Assembly: GCF_000521805.1 (NCBI RefSeq)
Contig: NZ_JAMB01000001.1
Span: 310,001 to 374,000 of the forward strand
Source of the DNA: Marinomonas ushuaiensis DSM 15871
GTDB taxonomy: Bacteria; Pseudomonadota; Gammaproteobacteria; Pseudomonadales; Marinomonadaceae
Length of the DNA stretch: 64,000 nucleotides
Reading direction: 5' to 3'
Of this stretch, positions 53,684 through 62,684 are shown piece by piece. The notes beneath the pieces were generated by a model, which made no database searches, was not told where the DNA came from, and was given only the letters and a program-made list of their open reading frames with translations. The position numbers and the translations under genes are program-made. How positions within the stretch are numbered: the first letter of the stretch is position 1; every line of letters starts with the position of its first letter.

Positions 53684-54646
53684 CTAGTTTTCGTAGTTAC
53701 CAAGAATCGTACCTACATCTTTTGGTGATTCTTTTTTCCATTCTTGAGTCATTGTTTGACCAATCACTTGTAATTCTTTAAGCAATTGTGGAGAAGGCTC
53801 AGTTACGACCATTCCATTATCAATTAAGATCTGTGTGTCTTTGTTTGCTCGAGCAACCACTTTCGCCCAACCGTCTGCTTCTGCGTGTGCAGCGGCATCC
53901 ATGATGATTTTCTGAGTGTCTTTATCTAGACGACGGAATGATTTTTTATTGGCTACAATGATGTTTTTAGGTACCCACGCTTTGATGTCTGTGTAGTGGT
54001 TAACATAATCCCATGCTTGGCTTGTTACACCCGTTGAAGGCGATGTGATCATGGCTTGGATAATACCAGTACTGAAAGCTTGAGGGATATCTGGGTTTTG
54101 AATCGTTGTTGGCGTTGTTCCCATTAGATCCGCTAGACGTGACGATGATGGGCTGTAAGCTCGCATCTTAGAACCCGCTAAGTCAGATAGGCTGTTTACA
54201 GGATCTTTGCTGTAAAGACCTTGAGCAGGCCAAGCGACAGTGTATAAAAGAACCATGCCGTCTCTATCAAGGCGTTTTTCTATTGCTGGTTTAGCGGCTT
54301 CCCATAATTTTTTAGCATCTTCATAAGTTGTTGCTAAAAATGGAATGTTGTCATGCTTATAAATAGGGTTTTCATTGCCTAGAATACCTAGGAATATCTC
54401 GCCGACTTGTACTTGTCCAGATTTCACTGCACGTGGAATCTCTGTATGTTTTACCAAAGAAGCACCAGAGTGAACGGTAATGTCTAGTTCGCCTTTAGTT
54501 TTGTCTTTGATTTCTTGTGCAAAATCATAGGCAATTTGAGTTGGTAGGTTTCCGTCACCGTATGGTGTTGGCATGTGCCATTTTTCTGCAAAGCTGGCAG
54601 TGGAAGCAAGTCCACCAATAAGTAATGCGCTAGTGAGTTTCAACAT
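53684..54646 (-). CDS. TRAP transporter substrate-binding protein (DctP type), 5-oxoproline operon
   Basis: A 320-residue periplasmic protein with a signal peptide (about 1-20, ending ASFAE). It has the DctP pattern LPTQIAYDFAQEIKDKTKGELDITVHSGASLVKHTEIPRAVKSGQVQVGEIFLG in outline and the ligand-binding stretch LAGSKMRAYSPSSSRLADLMG, with the Arg that holds the carboxylate. The genes after it encode 5-oxoprolinase, so pyroglutamate is a good candidate ligand; this is inference from context. Confidence 0.92.
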   Translation of the reverse strand: MLKLTSALLIGGLASTASFAEKWHMPTPYGDGNLPTQIAYDFAQEIKDKTKGELDITVHSGASLVKHTEIPRAVKSGQVQVGEIFLGILGNENPIYKHDNIPFLATTYEDAKKLWEAAKPAIEKRLDRDGMVLLYTVAWPAQGLYSKDPVNSLSDLAGSKMRAYSPSSSRLADLMGTTPTTIQNPDIPQAFSTGIIQAMITSPSTGVTSQAWDYVNHYTDIKAWVPKNIIVANKKSFRRLDKDTQKIIMDAAAHAEADGWAKVVARANKDTQILIDNGMVVTEPSPQLLKELQVIGQTMTQEWKKESPKDVGTILGNYEN

Positions 54647-54751
54647 AGTTTGATTCCTTTTTTTCGTTCATTTTTGTTATGTATTACGCAGTATTGTTTC
54701 TGCGCTGTGTGCCGTTTTTTGTCCTGATTTGTTTTTACACGAAAACAAGTA

Positions 54752-55552
54752 CTAAAAAACAGCGAGATCGGTATCTAAAATATCTGTAATGAGCATTTTA
54801 CCTGGTGCATGAGTAATGCAAATAGGCGGTTTTGCGTTGCGGATAACGGCTTGTGGAGTCACACCGCAAGCCCAAAACACAGGTACTTCACCTTCTTTTA
54901 TTGTGACCGCATCGCCGTAATTTGGTTCGCTTAAATCACTAATGCCAATAGCTTCTGGTGAACCAAAATGTAATGGCGCGCCATGAGCTTTAGGAAAACG
55001 TGTGGTGATTTGTATGGCACGAATGGCTTCTTTTGGAGTGTAAGGTCGCATGGTGACAACTGTGTTACCAAAGAAACGTCCGGCTGGTGTGGTTGCAATA
55101 TTGGTATCAAACATAGAGACGTTTACGTCTTCTTCTATGTTTCTTGGTGTTAGGCCGGCTTTTGATAAAGCGTTTTCAAATGAAAAGGAACAACCTAAAA
55201 CAAAGGCGACCATATCGTCTTGCCATAAATCTTCAATGTCTGAGCGACTTTCGACTTTTTCACCGTTGCGATAAACATAATATTCTGGAATGTCATGGCG
55301 CATATCAATGTCATTACCAAGTTCTGGCATGGCAAAACTGCCGATTTCGGAAACGCCAATCAATGGGCAAGAGACCGGGTTTTTCTGGCAAAAAAGTAAA
55401 AATTCGTTTGCCCAATCCGCGGGTAAAATAACCACGTTGCCTTGCATGGCGCCTTCAACTAACCCGCTGGTGACGCCAGTGTGCTCTTTACGGCGAATAG
55501 ATTGACGCAGTTCATAGGTTTGTTGCAGTAAAGGTGATGTAAATTGTTTCAT
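54752..55552 (-). CDS. D-glutamate cyclase family / putative hydro-lyase (DUF1445)
   Basis: A 266-residue enzyme of the DUF1445 family, to which mammalian D-glutamate cyclase (D-Glu to 5-oxo-D-proline) belongs. Conserved segments are [13 protein letters not shown] [67 protein letters not shown], and FWACGVTPQ with [13 protein letters not shown] chose the ATG at 55552 because AAGGA stands eight bases before it; the longer frame from 55660 overlaps the LysR gene and adds 36 unrelated residues. It heads the operon with the TRAP and pxp genes. Confidence 0.88.
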   Translation of the reverse strand: MKQFTSPLLQQTYELRQSIRRKEHTGVTSGLVEGAMQGNVVILPADWANEFLLFCQKNPVSCPLIGVSEIGSFAMPELGNDIDMRHDIPEYYVYRNGEKVESRSDIEDLWQDDMVAFVLGCSFSFENALSKAGLTPRNIEEDVNVSMFDTNIATTPAGRFFGNTVVTMRPYTPKEAIRAIQITTRFPKAHGAPLHFGSPEAIGISDLSEPNYGDAVTIKEGEVPVFWACGVTPQAVIRNAKPPICITHAPGKMLITDILDTDLAVF

Positions 55553-55640
55553 TGCAAAATTCCTTACTCTTTCCATATTGGATTTCTTAAGAGTAGGTGC
55601 TACTTGTATGAAAAGTCTAATCGTGTTTTTTTTGGTTATT

Positions 55641-55659
55641 TGATCAGTTTTTTTTATCA
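55641..55659. promoter_or_regulatory. LysR-type box A (upstream of the D-glutamate cyclase gene)
   Basis: TGATC-A-GTTTTTTTTATCA, with arms TTGAT and ATCAA 11 bases apart (T-N11-A). It overlaps the last codons of the LysR gene and lies about 90 bases before the cyclase start. Eighteen of 19 bases equal box B. Confidence 0.65.
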
Positions 55660-56564
55660 AGCGGTTGGCTCACCTTCTTTTTTTGGTTTGATTTTGTTCT
55701 TTGGTCATATTCATCCGCTACTTTTTTGGCCAGTTTTGCAACTTGATAAACAATAGGATCTTTAGGGTCATTTAAGTAAGACGCCGTGAACATAAGATCA
55801 TCCGGTGTCCAGCCAGGATCAAAGGAAATAAGGCGGTTGGTTTCGATAAAGCGTTGCGCCAGTTGTATTGGTAAAACGCCAACGCCAATGCCAGACGCAA
55901 TCATTTCAAAACTTGTAGAGAGGGATGTCGAAGGAAACACCTGCCCAATTTCACGATAACGAAGCATTAAAGCTGACATTAATTCTTGGTAAGGTTTGGA
56001 TAAACGAGAGAAGGAGATGATTGGCGTGGTTCCTAGGTCTTTGTCTTCTGTCGTTGGATGGCAAAACCAGCCTAACTTAAAGGAAGGCAAAGAGACGTTT
56101 TCTACATTGCCTTCTGATAAAGGTCCCATTAACAAGACTAAATCCATGTTTCGGGTAAGTAGTTGATCGCGAAGGTTGAGAGTGATATCGACAGATAATT
56201 CAACAACGAGCTTTGGGTAACTTTTTCGCAACGCAGATAAAAATTCAGAGAGCCAAGATTGGGCGATCGTTTCTGAGACACCTATTCGCAGCGTACCTTT
56301 TATTTCTTCCGATGGTGTGAGCTCTGCTCTAATTTGTGACAAGTGGCTTTCAATTCTTTCCGCATGTGAGCGTAGCAATAACCCTTCTTTGGTGAGCACG
56401 ACACCACTTTTTTGGCGATCGAAGAGTTTAATGCCTAATTCATCTTCTAAGGCAGAGATTCTTGCTGAAATAGCAGGTTGAGATAAGTTCATTTCATGGG
56501 CGGCTTTCCTCACTCCGCCTAATTTAGCGACCCTAAGGAAGGTTTTTAATTGATCGAAGTTCAT
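55644..56564 (-). CDS. LysR family transcriptional regulator 1 of the amide/5-oxoproline island
   Basis: A 306-residue LysR regulator. The helix-turn-helix is [27 protein letters not shown] (residues 17-43); the effector domain begins [23 protein letters not shown] (about 93). It lies between two oppositely directed operons: the cyclase-TRAP-pxp genes downstream on the same strand and the TRAP-DUF2848-amidase genes upstream on the other. Near-identical boxes at both ends of the gene (55641 and 56611) suggest that it controls both. A paralogue lies at 61595-62503. Confidence 0.92.
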   Translation of the reverse strand: MNFDQLKTFLRVAKLGGVRKAAHEMNLSQPAISARISALEDELGIKLFDRQKSGVVLTKEGLLLRSHAERIESHLSQIRAELTPSEEIKGTLRIGVSETIAQSWLSEFLSALRKSYPKLVVELSVDITLNLRDQLLTRNMDLVLLMGPLSEGNVENVSLPSFKLGWFCHPTTEDKDLGTTPIISFSRLSKPYQELMSALMLRYREIGQVFPSTSLSTSFEMIASGIGVGVLPIQLAQRFIETNRLISFDPGWTPDDLMFTASYLNDPKDPIVYQVAKLAKKVADEYDQRTKSNQKKKVSQPLDKKN

Positions 56565-56610
56565 GTTTTTTCTCTTATTTTTAAAATTAGGCTGGATGGG
56601 TGATCTGTTT

Positions 56611-56629
56611 TTTTTATCACTTTAGAAAG
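56611..56629. promoter_or_regulatory. LysR-type box B (divergent promoter of LysR 1 and the amidase TRAP operon)
   Basis: TGATC-T-GTTTTTTTTATCA, with arms GTGAT and ATCAC 11 bases apart (T-N11-A). It lies 46 bases before the LysR start and about 135 bases before the dctP start, the usual site for LysR action on a divergent operon. Confidence 0.7.
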
Positions 56630-56763
56630 AAAATAGCGAATTGACTTTATCGCCCTCGCGTTCAACACTGAACTTAGCCTCTTCAAAGATGATCCTTATT
56701 TTATCTTTTGAGGTACATAAAAAAGATTTGTAAAAACAAATTCACAAAAGATAGGACACGAAC

Positions 56764-57828
56764 ATGATTAAACAAAATTTCCTTATGAAAGGTATTCCTT
56801 TGGCTGTACTTGGTGCTTTGGCATCAGGTCAAACGCTTGCTGATGAATCTCTTTCTGTTGTTGGTAGCTGGAGTAGTCTTCCGCTTTACAAACAATATGA
56901 ACAGCCTTTTTGGACAGATATTCTGCCAAGTGAAAGTAAAGGTAATTTCGAAGTCGTTATGACGACCCATGACCAAATGGGCATCGGCACAAGTGATGTA
57001 TTCCGTATGTTGGGTGATGGGGTTTTTGATGTTGCTATGACATCAGGTGATTATGCTGTTTCAGATGCGCCAGAACTAGAAGGTTTAGATGTTCCTTTGT
57101 TGGCAAGCTCAGCAGCACAAGCAAAAAGACTAATAGAGGCTGCTCGCCCTATGGTCGATGAAATTTATGAAACAACATTCAATTCTAAAGTATTGGCGAT
57201 AGTTCCTTATCCTCCTCAAGTGGTTTTCTGTAAAGGCGATGTCTCGTCAGTATCTGATCTTGCTGGTTTAAAAGTTCGAGCTTCTGGTCGTATGACAGCA
57301 AAATTCCTAGATGCATTAGGCGCACAGAGTGTGAATATCAGTTTTGGTGAAGTCCCGGGTGCTTTGCAGCGTGGTGTCGTTGATTGTGCGGTAACAGGCG
57401 CAGGTTCTGGTTATAGCGCTGGCTGGTGGGAAGTATCTGATTCCTTGATGACATTGCCATTGGGTGGTTGGGATCCTGTTGTAACAGCGATCAACCTAGA
57501 TAAATGGAATGATTTATCAGCGAAAGATCAGGCTTTCTTAGAAACGGCAGTGGCCGAGAAATTTGAAAAAGCAGTTTGGGATACCGCACAAGCGGAACTT
57601 GATCAAGATGTTGCTTGTTTAACAGGGAATGGCGATTGCGCAAGAGGTCCGAGTCACAATATGACATGGGCTGAGCCGAGCGCTGATGATATTTTCGCAG
57701 CTAAGCGCATTCTTATCGACACGGTACTGCCTGAATGGGCTGAACGTGCAGGGAGTGAATGGGTACAAAAATGGAATGCAAGCGTTGGTAAAGTAGCGAA
57801 AATTAAACTCGCTGTTCCTGGAGAGTAA
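56764..57828 (+). CDS. TRAP transporter substrate-binding protein (DctP type), amidase operon
   Basis: A 354-residue periplasmic protein with a signal peptide (about 1-26, ending QTLAD). It has the DctP fold pattern: LAGLKVRASGRMTAKFLDALGAQSVNISFGEVPGALQRGVVDCAV (about 175-220) includes the ligand Arg. Four cysteines in the second half (VVFCKGD, VVDCAV, DVACLTGNGDCARG) are unusual for the family and may form disulphides. It is the first gene of a tight operon, five bases before the small permease. Confidence 0.92.
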   Translation: MIKQNFLMKGIPLAVLGALASGQTLADESLSVVGSWSSLPLYKQYEQPFWTDILPSESKGNFEVVMTTHDQMGIGTSDVFRMLGDGVFDVAMTSGDYAVSDAPELEGLDVPLLASSAAQAKRLIEAARPMVDEIYETTFNSKVLAIVPYPPQVVFCKGDVSSVSDLAGLKVRASGRMTAKFLDALGAQSVNISFGEVPGALQRGVVDCAVTGAGSGYSAGWWEVSDSLMTLPLGGWDPVVTAINLDKWNDLSAKDQAFLETAVAEKFEKAVWDTAQAELDQDVACLTGNGDCARGPSHNMTWAEPSADDIFAAKRILIDTVLPEWAERAGSEWVQKWNASVGKVAKIKLAVPGE

Positions 57829-57833
57829 TAACC

Positions 57834-58364
57834 ATGTTGCACATTATTGATTGGTTAAAGCGCATCAATAATGGAGTGGCGGTTGCCGCAGGTCTAGTAT
57901 TACTAGCCTGCGTTCTCCTCATTCTAATTGATATTCTATTGCGTGAATTTGGCATTAGTTTCGGTGGCTCAGAAGAAATATCTGGTTATGTTATGGCGGC
58001 AGTTTCCAGCTGGGGAATTTGCTACGCATTAACTGAGAAAGCACATGTACGTATCGATGTTATACGAAATAAAGGTGTAGCAGCAGGACGCTCTATTTTT
58101 GATCTTATAGCGTTAGCAGCCACCTCGTATGTTGCTGTGTATGCTGCGTATTATGTTATGCCAGTAGTAGAAAAAACGTTAAAACGGAATTCGCTTGCGA
58201 ATACTTCATTAGAAACCCCATTAATTATTCCTCAATCTATCTGGATGGCGGGGTGGATCTGGTTTGCGATCACTTCCTGCGTATTGCTGGTTTGTGCTTT
58301 TTGGTTGGTGATTAAACAAAAACACAGTCAAGTTAATGACATGATTGGTACGGAGACAGAGTAA
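57834..58364 (+). CDS. TRAP transporter small permease (DctQ type), amidase operon
   Basis: A 176-residue, four-helix protein; FGGSEEISGYVMAAVSSWGICYALTEKAHVRIDVIRN (about 43-80) is the DctQ signature. GAGAGTAATAACC before the ATG serves as ribosome binding site. It overlaps the large permease gene by one base. Confidence 0.9.
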   Translation: MLHIIDWLKRINNGVAVAAGLVLLACVLLILIDILLREFGISFGGSEEISGYVMAAVSSWGICYALTEKAHVRIDVIRNKGVAAGRSIFDLIALAATSYVAVYAAYYVMPVVEKTLKRNSLANTSLETPLIIPQSIWMAGWIWFAITSCVLLVCAFWLVIKQKHSQVNDMIGTETE

Positions 58365-59644
58365 TGCTTCCTTTTACGTTTTTTGGTCTTTTAGGACTGC
58401 TGGCTTTATCTATTCCCGTTGGTGTTGTGCTGTTTTTATTGGCCTTCGGTATTGATTCCTTTTTTAGTCCTTTTCCTCTAATGAGAGGGTTGGGACAGGT
58501 TTTATGGTCTTCCTCTAATCACTCAACGCTTATCGCGATTCCTTTGTTTGTTTTGATAGGTGAAATTTTATTGCGCAGTGGTGTGGCGCAAAAAACCTAT
58601 AGTGCGCTTAATGCGTGGGTTTCTTGGTTACCAGGAGGTTTGATTCACGCCAATATTGCGACGGCAACTATGTTTTCCGCGACGTCTGGTTCGTCTGTAG
58701 CGACCGCAGCGACTGTCGCCACTGTGGCAACGCCACAGGCTGAAAAACTCGGCTACGATCAGCGTTTATTTACGGGCTCTATTGCTGCTGGTGGTACGTT
58801 AGGGATTCTGATTCCGCCTTCGATTAACTTGATTGTTTATGGTTTCTTAACAGAAAGCTCCATTCCGAAATTGTTTCTAGCTGGCATTGTGCCTGGTATC
58901 AGCATGGCGCTGATGTTCATGATAGTGACGGTGATTATTTGTTCTTTATGGCCTCGTCTAGGTGGGCCAAAACAGTACAGTACTTGGAAAGAAAAGATCG
59001 TTGCATTGAAGTCTCTTTTACCAGTGTTACTTTTGTTATTCAGTATTGTCGGCTCCATTTATCTGGGCTGGGCGACACCAACAGAAGCGGCAGCGATTGG
59101 TGTATTGATCTCGTTTGTCCTTGCTGCGGTATACAAAACCTGTTCGGTGAAAATGCTGAAGGACAGTTTGTCAGGCACGATTCGAATCACGGCGATGATC
59201 ATGATGGTGGTGTTAGGTGCGTATGTTCTTAACTTTGCTTTAACCGCTGCTGGTGTTGGTCGAACGTTACAAATGCTGTTGGAAGGGCTTGGCCTTAGCG
59301 CATTGGCGACCTTATTGATCATCGTAGTGATGTATATCGTGTTGGGTTTCTTTATTGAAACTTTATCTCTAATGGTGGCGACAATTCCTATCGTTGTGCC
59401 AATCATTGTTCAGTTGGGTTACGACAAAATATGGTTCGGAATTTTGATGATTATTTTGGTCGAAATGGCATTGATTACGCCGCCCGTTGGACTGAATTTG
59501 TACGTGGTTAACTCTGCTAGGAAGAATGGCAAGATCTCAGACGTGATTGTAGGCAGCTTGCCTTATGTCGGTGTGATGATGCTGATGATTGTTTTACTCA
59601 TAGCCTACCCTAGTATTTCTCTTTATTTACCTGATAATTTTTAA
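58364..59644 (+). CDS. TRAP transporter large permease (DctM type), amidase operon
   Basis: A 426-residue, roughly 12-helix permease. ATSGSSVATAATVATVATPQAEKLGYDQRL (about 105-135), GILIPPSINLIVYGFL, WATPTEAAAIGVLISF and ALITPPVGLNLYVVNSARK are the family motifs. It is close in pattern to the DctM of the 5-oxoproline operon. It overlaps dctQ by one base and is followed after eight bases by the DUF2848 gene. Confidence 0.94.
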   Translation: MLPFTFFGLLGLLALSIPVGVVLFLLAFGIDSFFSPFPLMRGLGQVLWSSSNHSTLIAIPLFVLIGEILLRSGVAQKTYSALNAWVSWLPGGLIHANIATATMFSATSGSSVATAATVATVATPQAEKLGYDQRLFTGSIAAGGTLGILIPPSINLIVYGFLTESSIPKLFLAGIVPGISMALMFMIVTVIICSLWPRLGGPKQYSTWKEKIVALKSLLPVLLLLFSIVGSIYLGWATPTEAAAIGVLISFVLAAVYKTCSVKMLKDSLSGTIRITAMIMMVVLGAYVLNFALTAAGVGRTLQMLLEGLGLSALATLLIIVVMYIVLGFFIETLSLMVATIPIVVPIIVQLGYDKIWFGILMIILVEMALITPPVGLNLYVVNSARKNGKISDVIVGSLPYVGVMMLMIVLLIAYPSISLYLPDNF

Positions 59645-59652
59645 GGAACATT

Positions 59653-60306
59653 ATGCTTTTCACTGTAAATGGATCTGAACAATCAATTGAGATCAAACAC
59701 TTAGTGGTTGCTGGCTGGACAGCGCGTAATATGGCGTCTGTACAAGAGCACATTGATGAATTAGCTGAAATTGGTGTTGCACCACCATCCACTGTTCCTT
59801 TGTTTTATCGTGCTTCTAATTTGCTGGTAACACAAGAATCAATCGTTGAAGTGTTAAGTGCTGATACCTCTGGTGAAGTAGAGCCTTTGATTATTAAAGC
59901 GGACGGTAAGTTCTATCTTGGGATCGGGTCTGATCATACGGACCGTAAATTAGAAGCCTATTCTGTTGCGCACTCTAAGCAAGTATCGGCAAAGCCTGTT
60001 TCTACGGAGTTGTGGGATTTTGAGGAAGTAGCCGGTCATTTAGACGACTTACTGATCGAATCTTGGGTAGATGAAGGCGAAGGCTGGGTACAGTACCAAA
60101 AAGGTTCTTTAGCGAATATTCGTCCTTTGACAGAGTTAATTGAGAAAGGCAATTTAGCTGAAGGCAGTGCAATGCTTTGTGGCACTTGCCCAGCGATTGG
60201 CGGTGTACGTCGTACGGAGAAATTCAAAATGAGCATTCATGATCCGATTTTGAGTCGTACCATTGAATGTGTATACACAACCAAAGAATTACCAATAGTG
60301 AGCTAA
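59653..60306 (+). CDS. DUF2848 family protein
   Basis: A 217-residue protein of the DUF2848 family, related to the fumarylacetoacetase fold. IKHLVVAGWTARNMASVQEHIDEL (about 14-37), the IGVAPPSTVPLFYR segment and the FYLGIGSDHTDRKLE stretch (about 93-107) are its conserved parts; GTCPAIGGVR closes the core. The acidic residues in GSDHTDR suggest a metal-dependent reaction. The function is unknown, but the gene is usually found with amidases and transporters, as here; it may act on the amide substrate or its product. Confidence 0.85.
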   Translation: MLFTVNGSEQSIEIKHLVVAGWTARNMASVQEHIDELAEIGVAPPSTVPLFYRASNLLVTQESIVEVLSADTSGEVEPLIIKADGKFYLGIGSDHTDRKLEAYSVAHSKQVSAKPVSTELWDFEEVAGHLDDLLIESWVDEGEGWVQYQKGSLANIRPLTELIEKGNLAEGSAMLCGTCPAIGGVRRTEKFKMSIHDPILSRTIECVYTTKELPIVS

Positions 60307-60309
60307 CCT

Positions 60310-61572
60310 ATGTCTCAATCAAAGCAGATGGGTTTTCCTTGGCTGAACAGGGATTTAAAAGCGCAGTGGTCAGTTGTCTTAGAGACGGTTCAACATAAAG
60401 GGCGAAGTGTTTTCACTGAGTTATTTGAATACCAAACACCACAAAAAGGGCCGTTAACCGGTTCGATTATTTCTATCAAAGATTTGTTTGATGTTGCGGG
60501 CTATAAAACACAAGCAGGCTCTATTTTTATTGATGATAAAAAAGCGACAACGGACGCAGATGCTGTTGCAGCATTACGTGATGCTGGTGCGTCGTTTATC
60601 GGTCATACGAATATGACGGAGCTTGCTTACTCTGGATTAGGTTTGAATCCACATTACGGAACGCCAGATAATCCGATTATTTCTGGTCGTATTCCCGGCG
60701 GTTCAACCAGCGGAGGTGCGGTATCAGTTGCACTTGGTATTGCCGATGCGGCGCTTGGTACAGACACTGGCGGTTCATTGCGTATTCCCGCGGCGTTTTG
60801 TGGCGTAACCGGGTTTAAACCATCAGCACAAACTGTCTCTCGCAAAGGTGGCTTACCTTTATCTGATGAATTGGATTCTGTGGGCCCGATTGCAAACAGT
60901 GTGGAAGAGTGCGAATTGCTCTGGAAAACCTTGTCTGGCACGCAAGATGCGAAAAACCATACGGATCTTTCTCAACTTACCTTAGTGGTTCCAACTAACT
61001 TTGGTATGAACGAGTTAGATCTGCAAGTTGAGCAAGGTTTTGCAGAAGTGTTAGTTCGTCTTGAAGCGAGCGGCGTGAACATCGAACACCGTTTTGTTGA
61101 GGCGTTAGAGGACTATAAAACGTTACCGATTTGGCAATTCTCTGCATTTGAATGTGATGCTTACTATGGTGAGCGTTATGATTTGAATTCGGTAGCAATG
61201 GATCCTAGGGTAGCTTCTCGTGTGGCTCGCGCTAAGACAATGAATGCCGATGATTTTACACAAACAAAAGCGTCGAGAGAGGCCTTTATTCAAGGTGTTG
61301 TGAGCCAAGAGGAGAATACGGTTTTCTTATTGCCAACCGTTGCGGTGCTTGCACCAAAATTGGCAGACCTTGAAGAAAATGCAGAATACGATCGTTTGAA
61401 TTTATTGTGCTTGCGCAATACGACTTTAGCGAATGTGCTGAATGGTTGCAGTGTTTCTTTACCATTTCGCTATCAAAACGAGCCAATGGGGCTCATGCTG
61501 ACGGCAAATAACGGTATGGATCAGCCGATCTTGGATTTAGCAAAAGTATTAGAAGCTTCTATTAATAAATAG
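60310..61572 (+). CDS. Amidase signature family enzyme
   Basis: A 420-residue amidase. The Ser-cisSer-Lys triad is visible: the lysine in SIISIKDLFDVAGYKT (about residue 57), the cis-serine and the nucleophile in GGSTSGGAVSVALGIADAALGTDTGGSLRIPAAF (about 134-167). It is cytoplasmic and should cleave an amide brought in by the TRAP transporter. The gene is three bases after the DUF2848 gene and ends the operon. The substrate is unknown. Confidence 0.93.
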   Translation: MSQSKQMGFPWLNRDLKAQWSVVLETVQHKGRSVFTELFEYQTPQKGPLTGSIISIKDLFDVAGYKTQAGSIFIDDKKATTDADAVAALRDAGASFIGHTNMTELAYSGLGLNPHYGTPDNPIISGRIPGGSTSGGAVSVALGIADAALGTDTGGSLRIPAAFCGVTGFKPSAQTVSRKGGLPLSDELDSVGPIANSVEECELLWKTLSGTQDAKNHTDLSQLTLVVPTNFGMNELDLQVEQGFAEVLVRLEASGVNIEHRFVEALEDYKTLPIWQFSAFECDAYYGERYDLNSVAMDPRVASRVARAKTMNADDFTQTKASREAFIQGVVSQEENTVFLLPTVAVLAPKLADLEENAEYDRLNLLCLRNTTLANVLNGCSVSLPFRYQNEPMGLMLTANNGMDQPILDLAKVLEASINK

Positions 61573-61594
61573 AAGCTTCTAATTTTTTCTGGCG

Positions 61595-62503
61595 TTAATC
61601 TGAACCTTGATTTTTACTGTATTCTTGTGCGGCTTTGACGGCAATTTCGGTTGCCACTTCAGCTAGAAGGTTGAAAGGCTCGTCGGAATAAGATGCGGTA
61701 AACGTAAGGTTGCTTGGTGTCCAAACGGCACGAATTTTACGTAAACTCCCTTCTTCCAGTTCTTTCGCTATCATGATGTTCGGCAGTGTTGATATGCCCA
61801 CGGCGTCAATTGCCAAACTGCGAGAGGCCGCCAGCGATGTTGATGCAAAAAAATGCGCTGGTGGTCCGTCTAATTCTCTAAATTTTTGATTGATTTCAAT
61901 ATAAGGTTTAGTAGCTCGAGCGTAAGTGATGATCGGCCATTTGACTAACTCTTCGAGGTATAGAATACGATCAGGTAGATCAAGTTTTGGGCTGGCTGCC
62001 CATGAAAGTGCGAAAGTACACAGCTCACGATTGACTATGTTAGGCTCAGAAATCGGCCCCATTAATAACCCCAAATCCAAGGTTCTGTCTTGAATGCCTA
62101 CCGACAGGTTAGTTGTCACATCAACTGTCATTTCTACATCTAAGTTTGGCATATCTTGATGCAAGCGAGATAAAAACGCAGGTAACCATGTGTTGGCGAT
62201 GGTTTCCGATACCCCTAAACGCAATACGCCAGAATAGGCGGTAGATATTTCAGCCCGTTTTCGTAATTGTTCCGTTTGATACAGAATTTTTTCCACGTAA
62301 GGCAGCAGCTCTTTGCCTTTTGATGTCAGCATAATCGGACTAGAACCCCCTTCACGTTCAAACAGTTTGACGCCAAGTTCAGCTTCTAACCCTGCAATAC
62401 GAGCCGAAATGGCTGGCTGTGTAGTGTGAAGGCGCTCAGCGGCTTTGCGAAAATTGCCTAATGAAGCAACCCATACAAAGGTTTCTAAACGTTTGTAGTT
62501 CAA
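61595..62503 (-). CDS. LysR family transcriptional regulator 2 of the amide/5-oxoproline island
   Basis: A 302-residue LysR regulator converging with the amidase gene. The helix-turn-helix is [27 protein letters not shown] (residues 18-44) and GVLRLGVSETIANTWLPAFLSRL opens the effector domain, strikingly like regulator 1 (ISARI-ALE-ELG-KLF and GVSETIA shared). The two are paralogues that flank the TRAP-amidase operon. No T8-type box was seen upstream of this one, so its target may be different. Confidence 0.92.
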   Translation of the reverse strand: MNYKRLETFVWVASLGNFRKAAERLHTTQPAISARIAGLEAELGVKLFEREGGSSPIMLTSKGKELLPYVEKILYQTEQLRKRAEISTAYSGVLRLGVSETIANTWLPAFLSRLHQDMPNLDVEMTVDVTTNLSVGIQDRTLDLGLLMGPISEPNIVNRELCTFALSWAASPKLDLPDRILYLEELVKWPIITYARATKPYIEINQKFRELDGPPAHFFASTSLAASRSLAIDAVGISTLPNIMIAKELEEGSLRKIRAVWTPSNLTFTASYSDEPFNLLAEVATEIAVKAAQEYSKNQGSD

Positions 62504-62684
62504 GATAAGACTCCAATAAGCAGTGAAACATGGGGAAATATGTATTTATAGGCGAAAGAGTATAAGGCCTGTCCAATTTGAGCAATCTTTTCGTTAAGAG
62601 AGCTGAGAGTCTTTGGTCTGAATCAAGGCATGCGCTATGCTGTGAATCAGTCTAAAGAGATATGAACATAGGAAGATAAGCACA

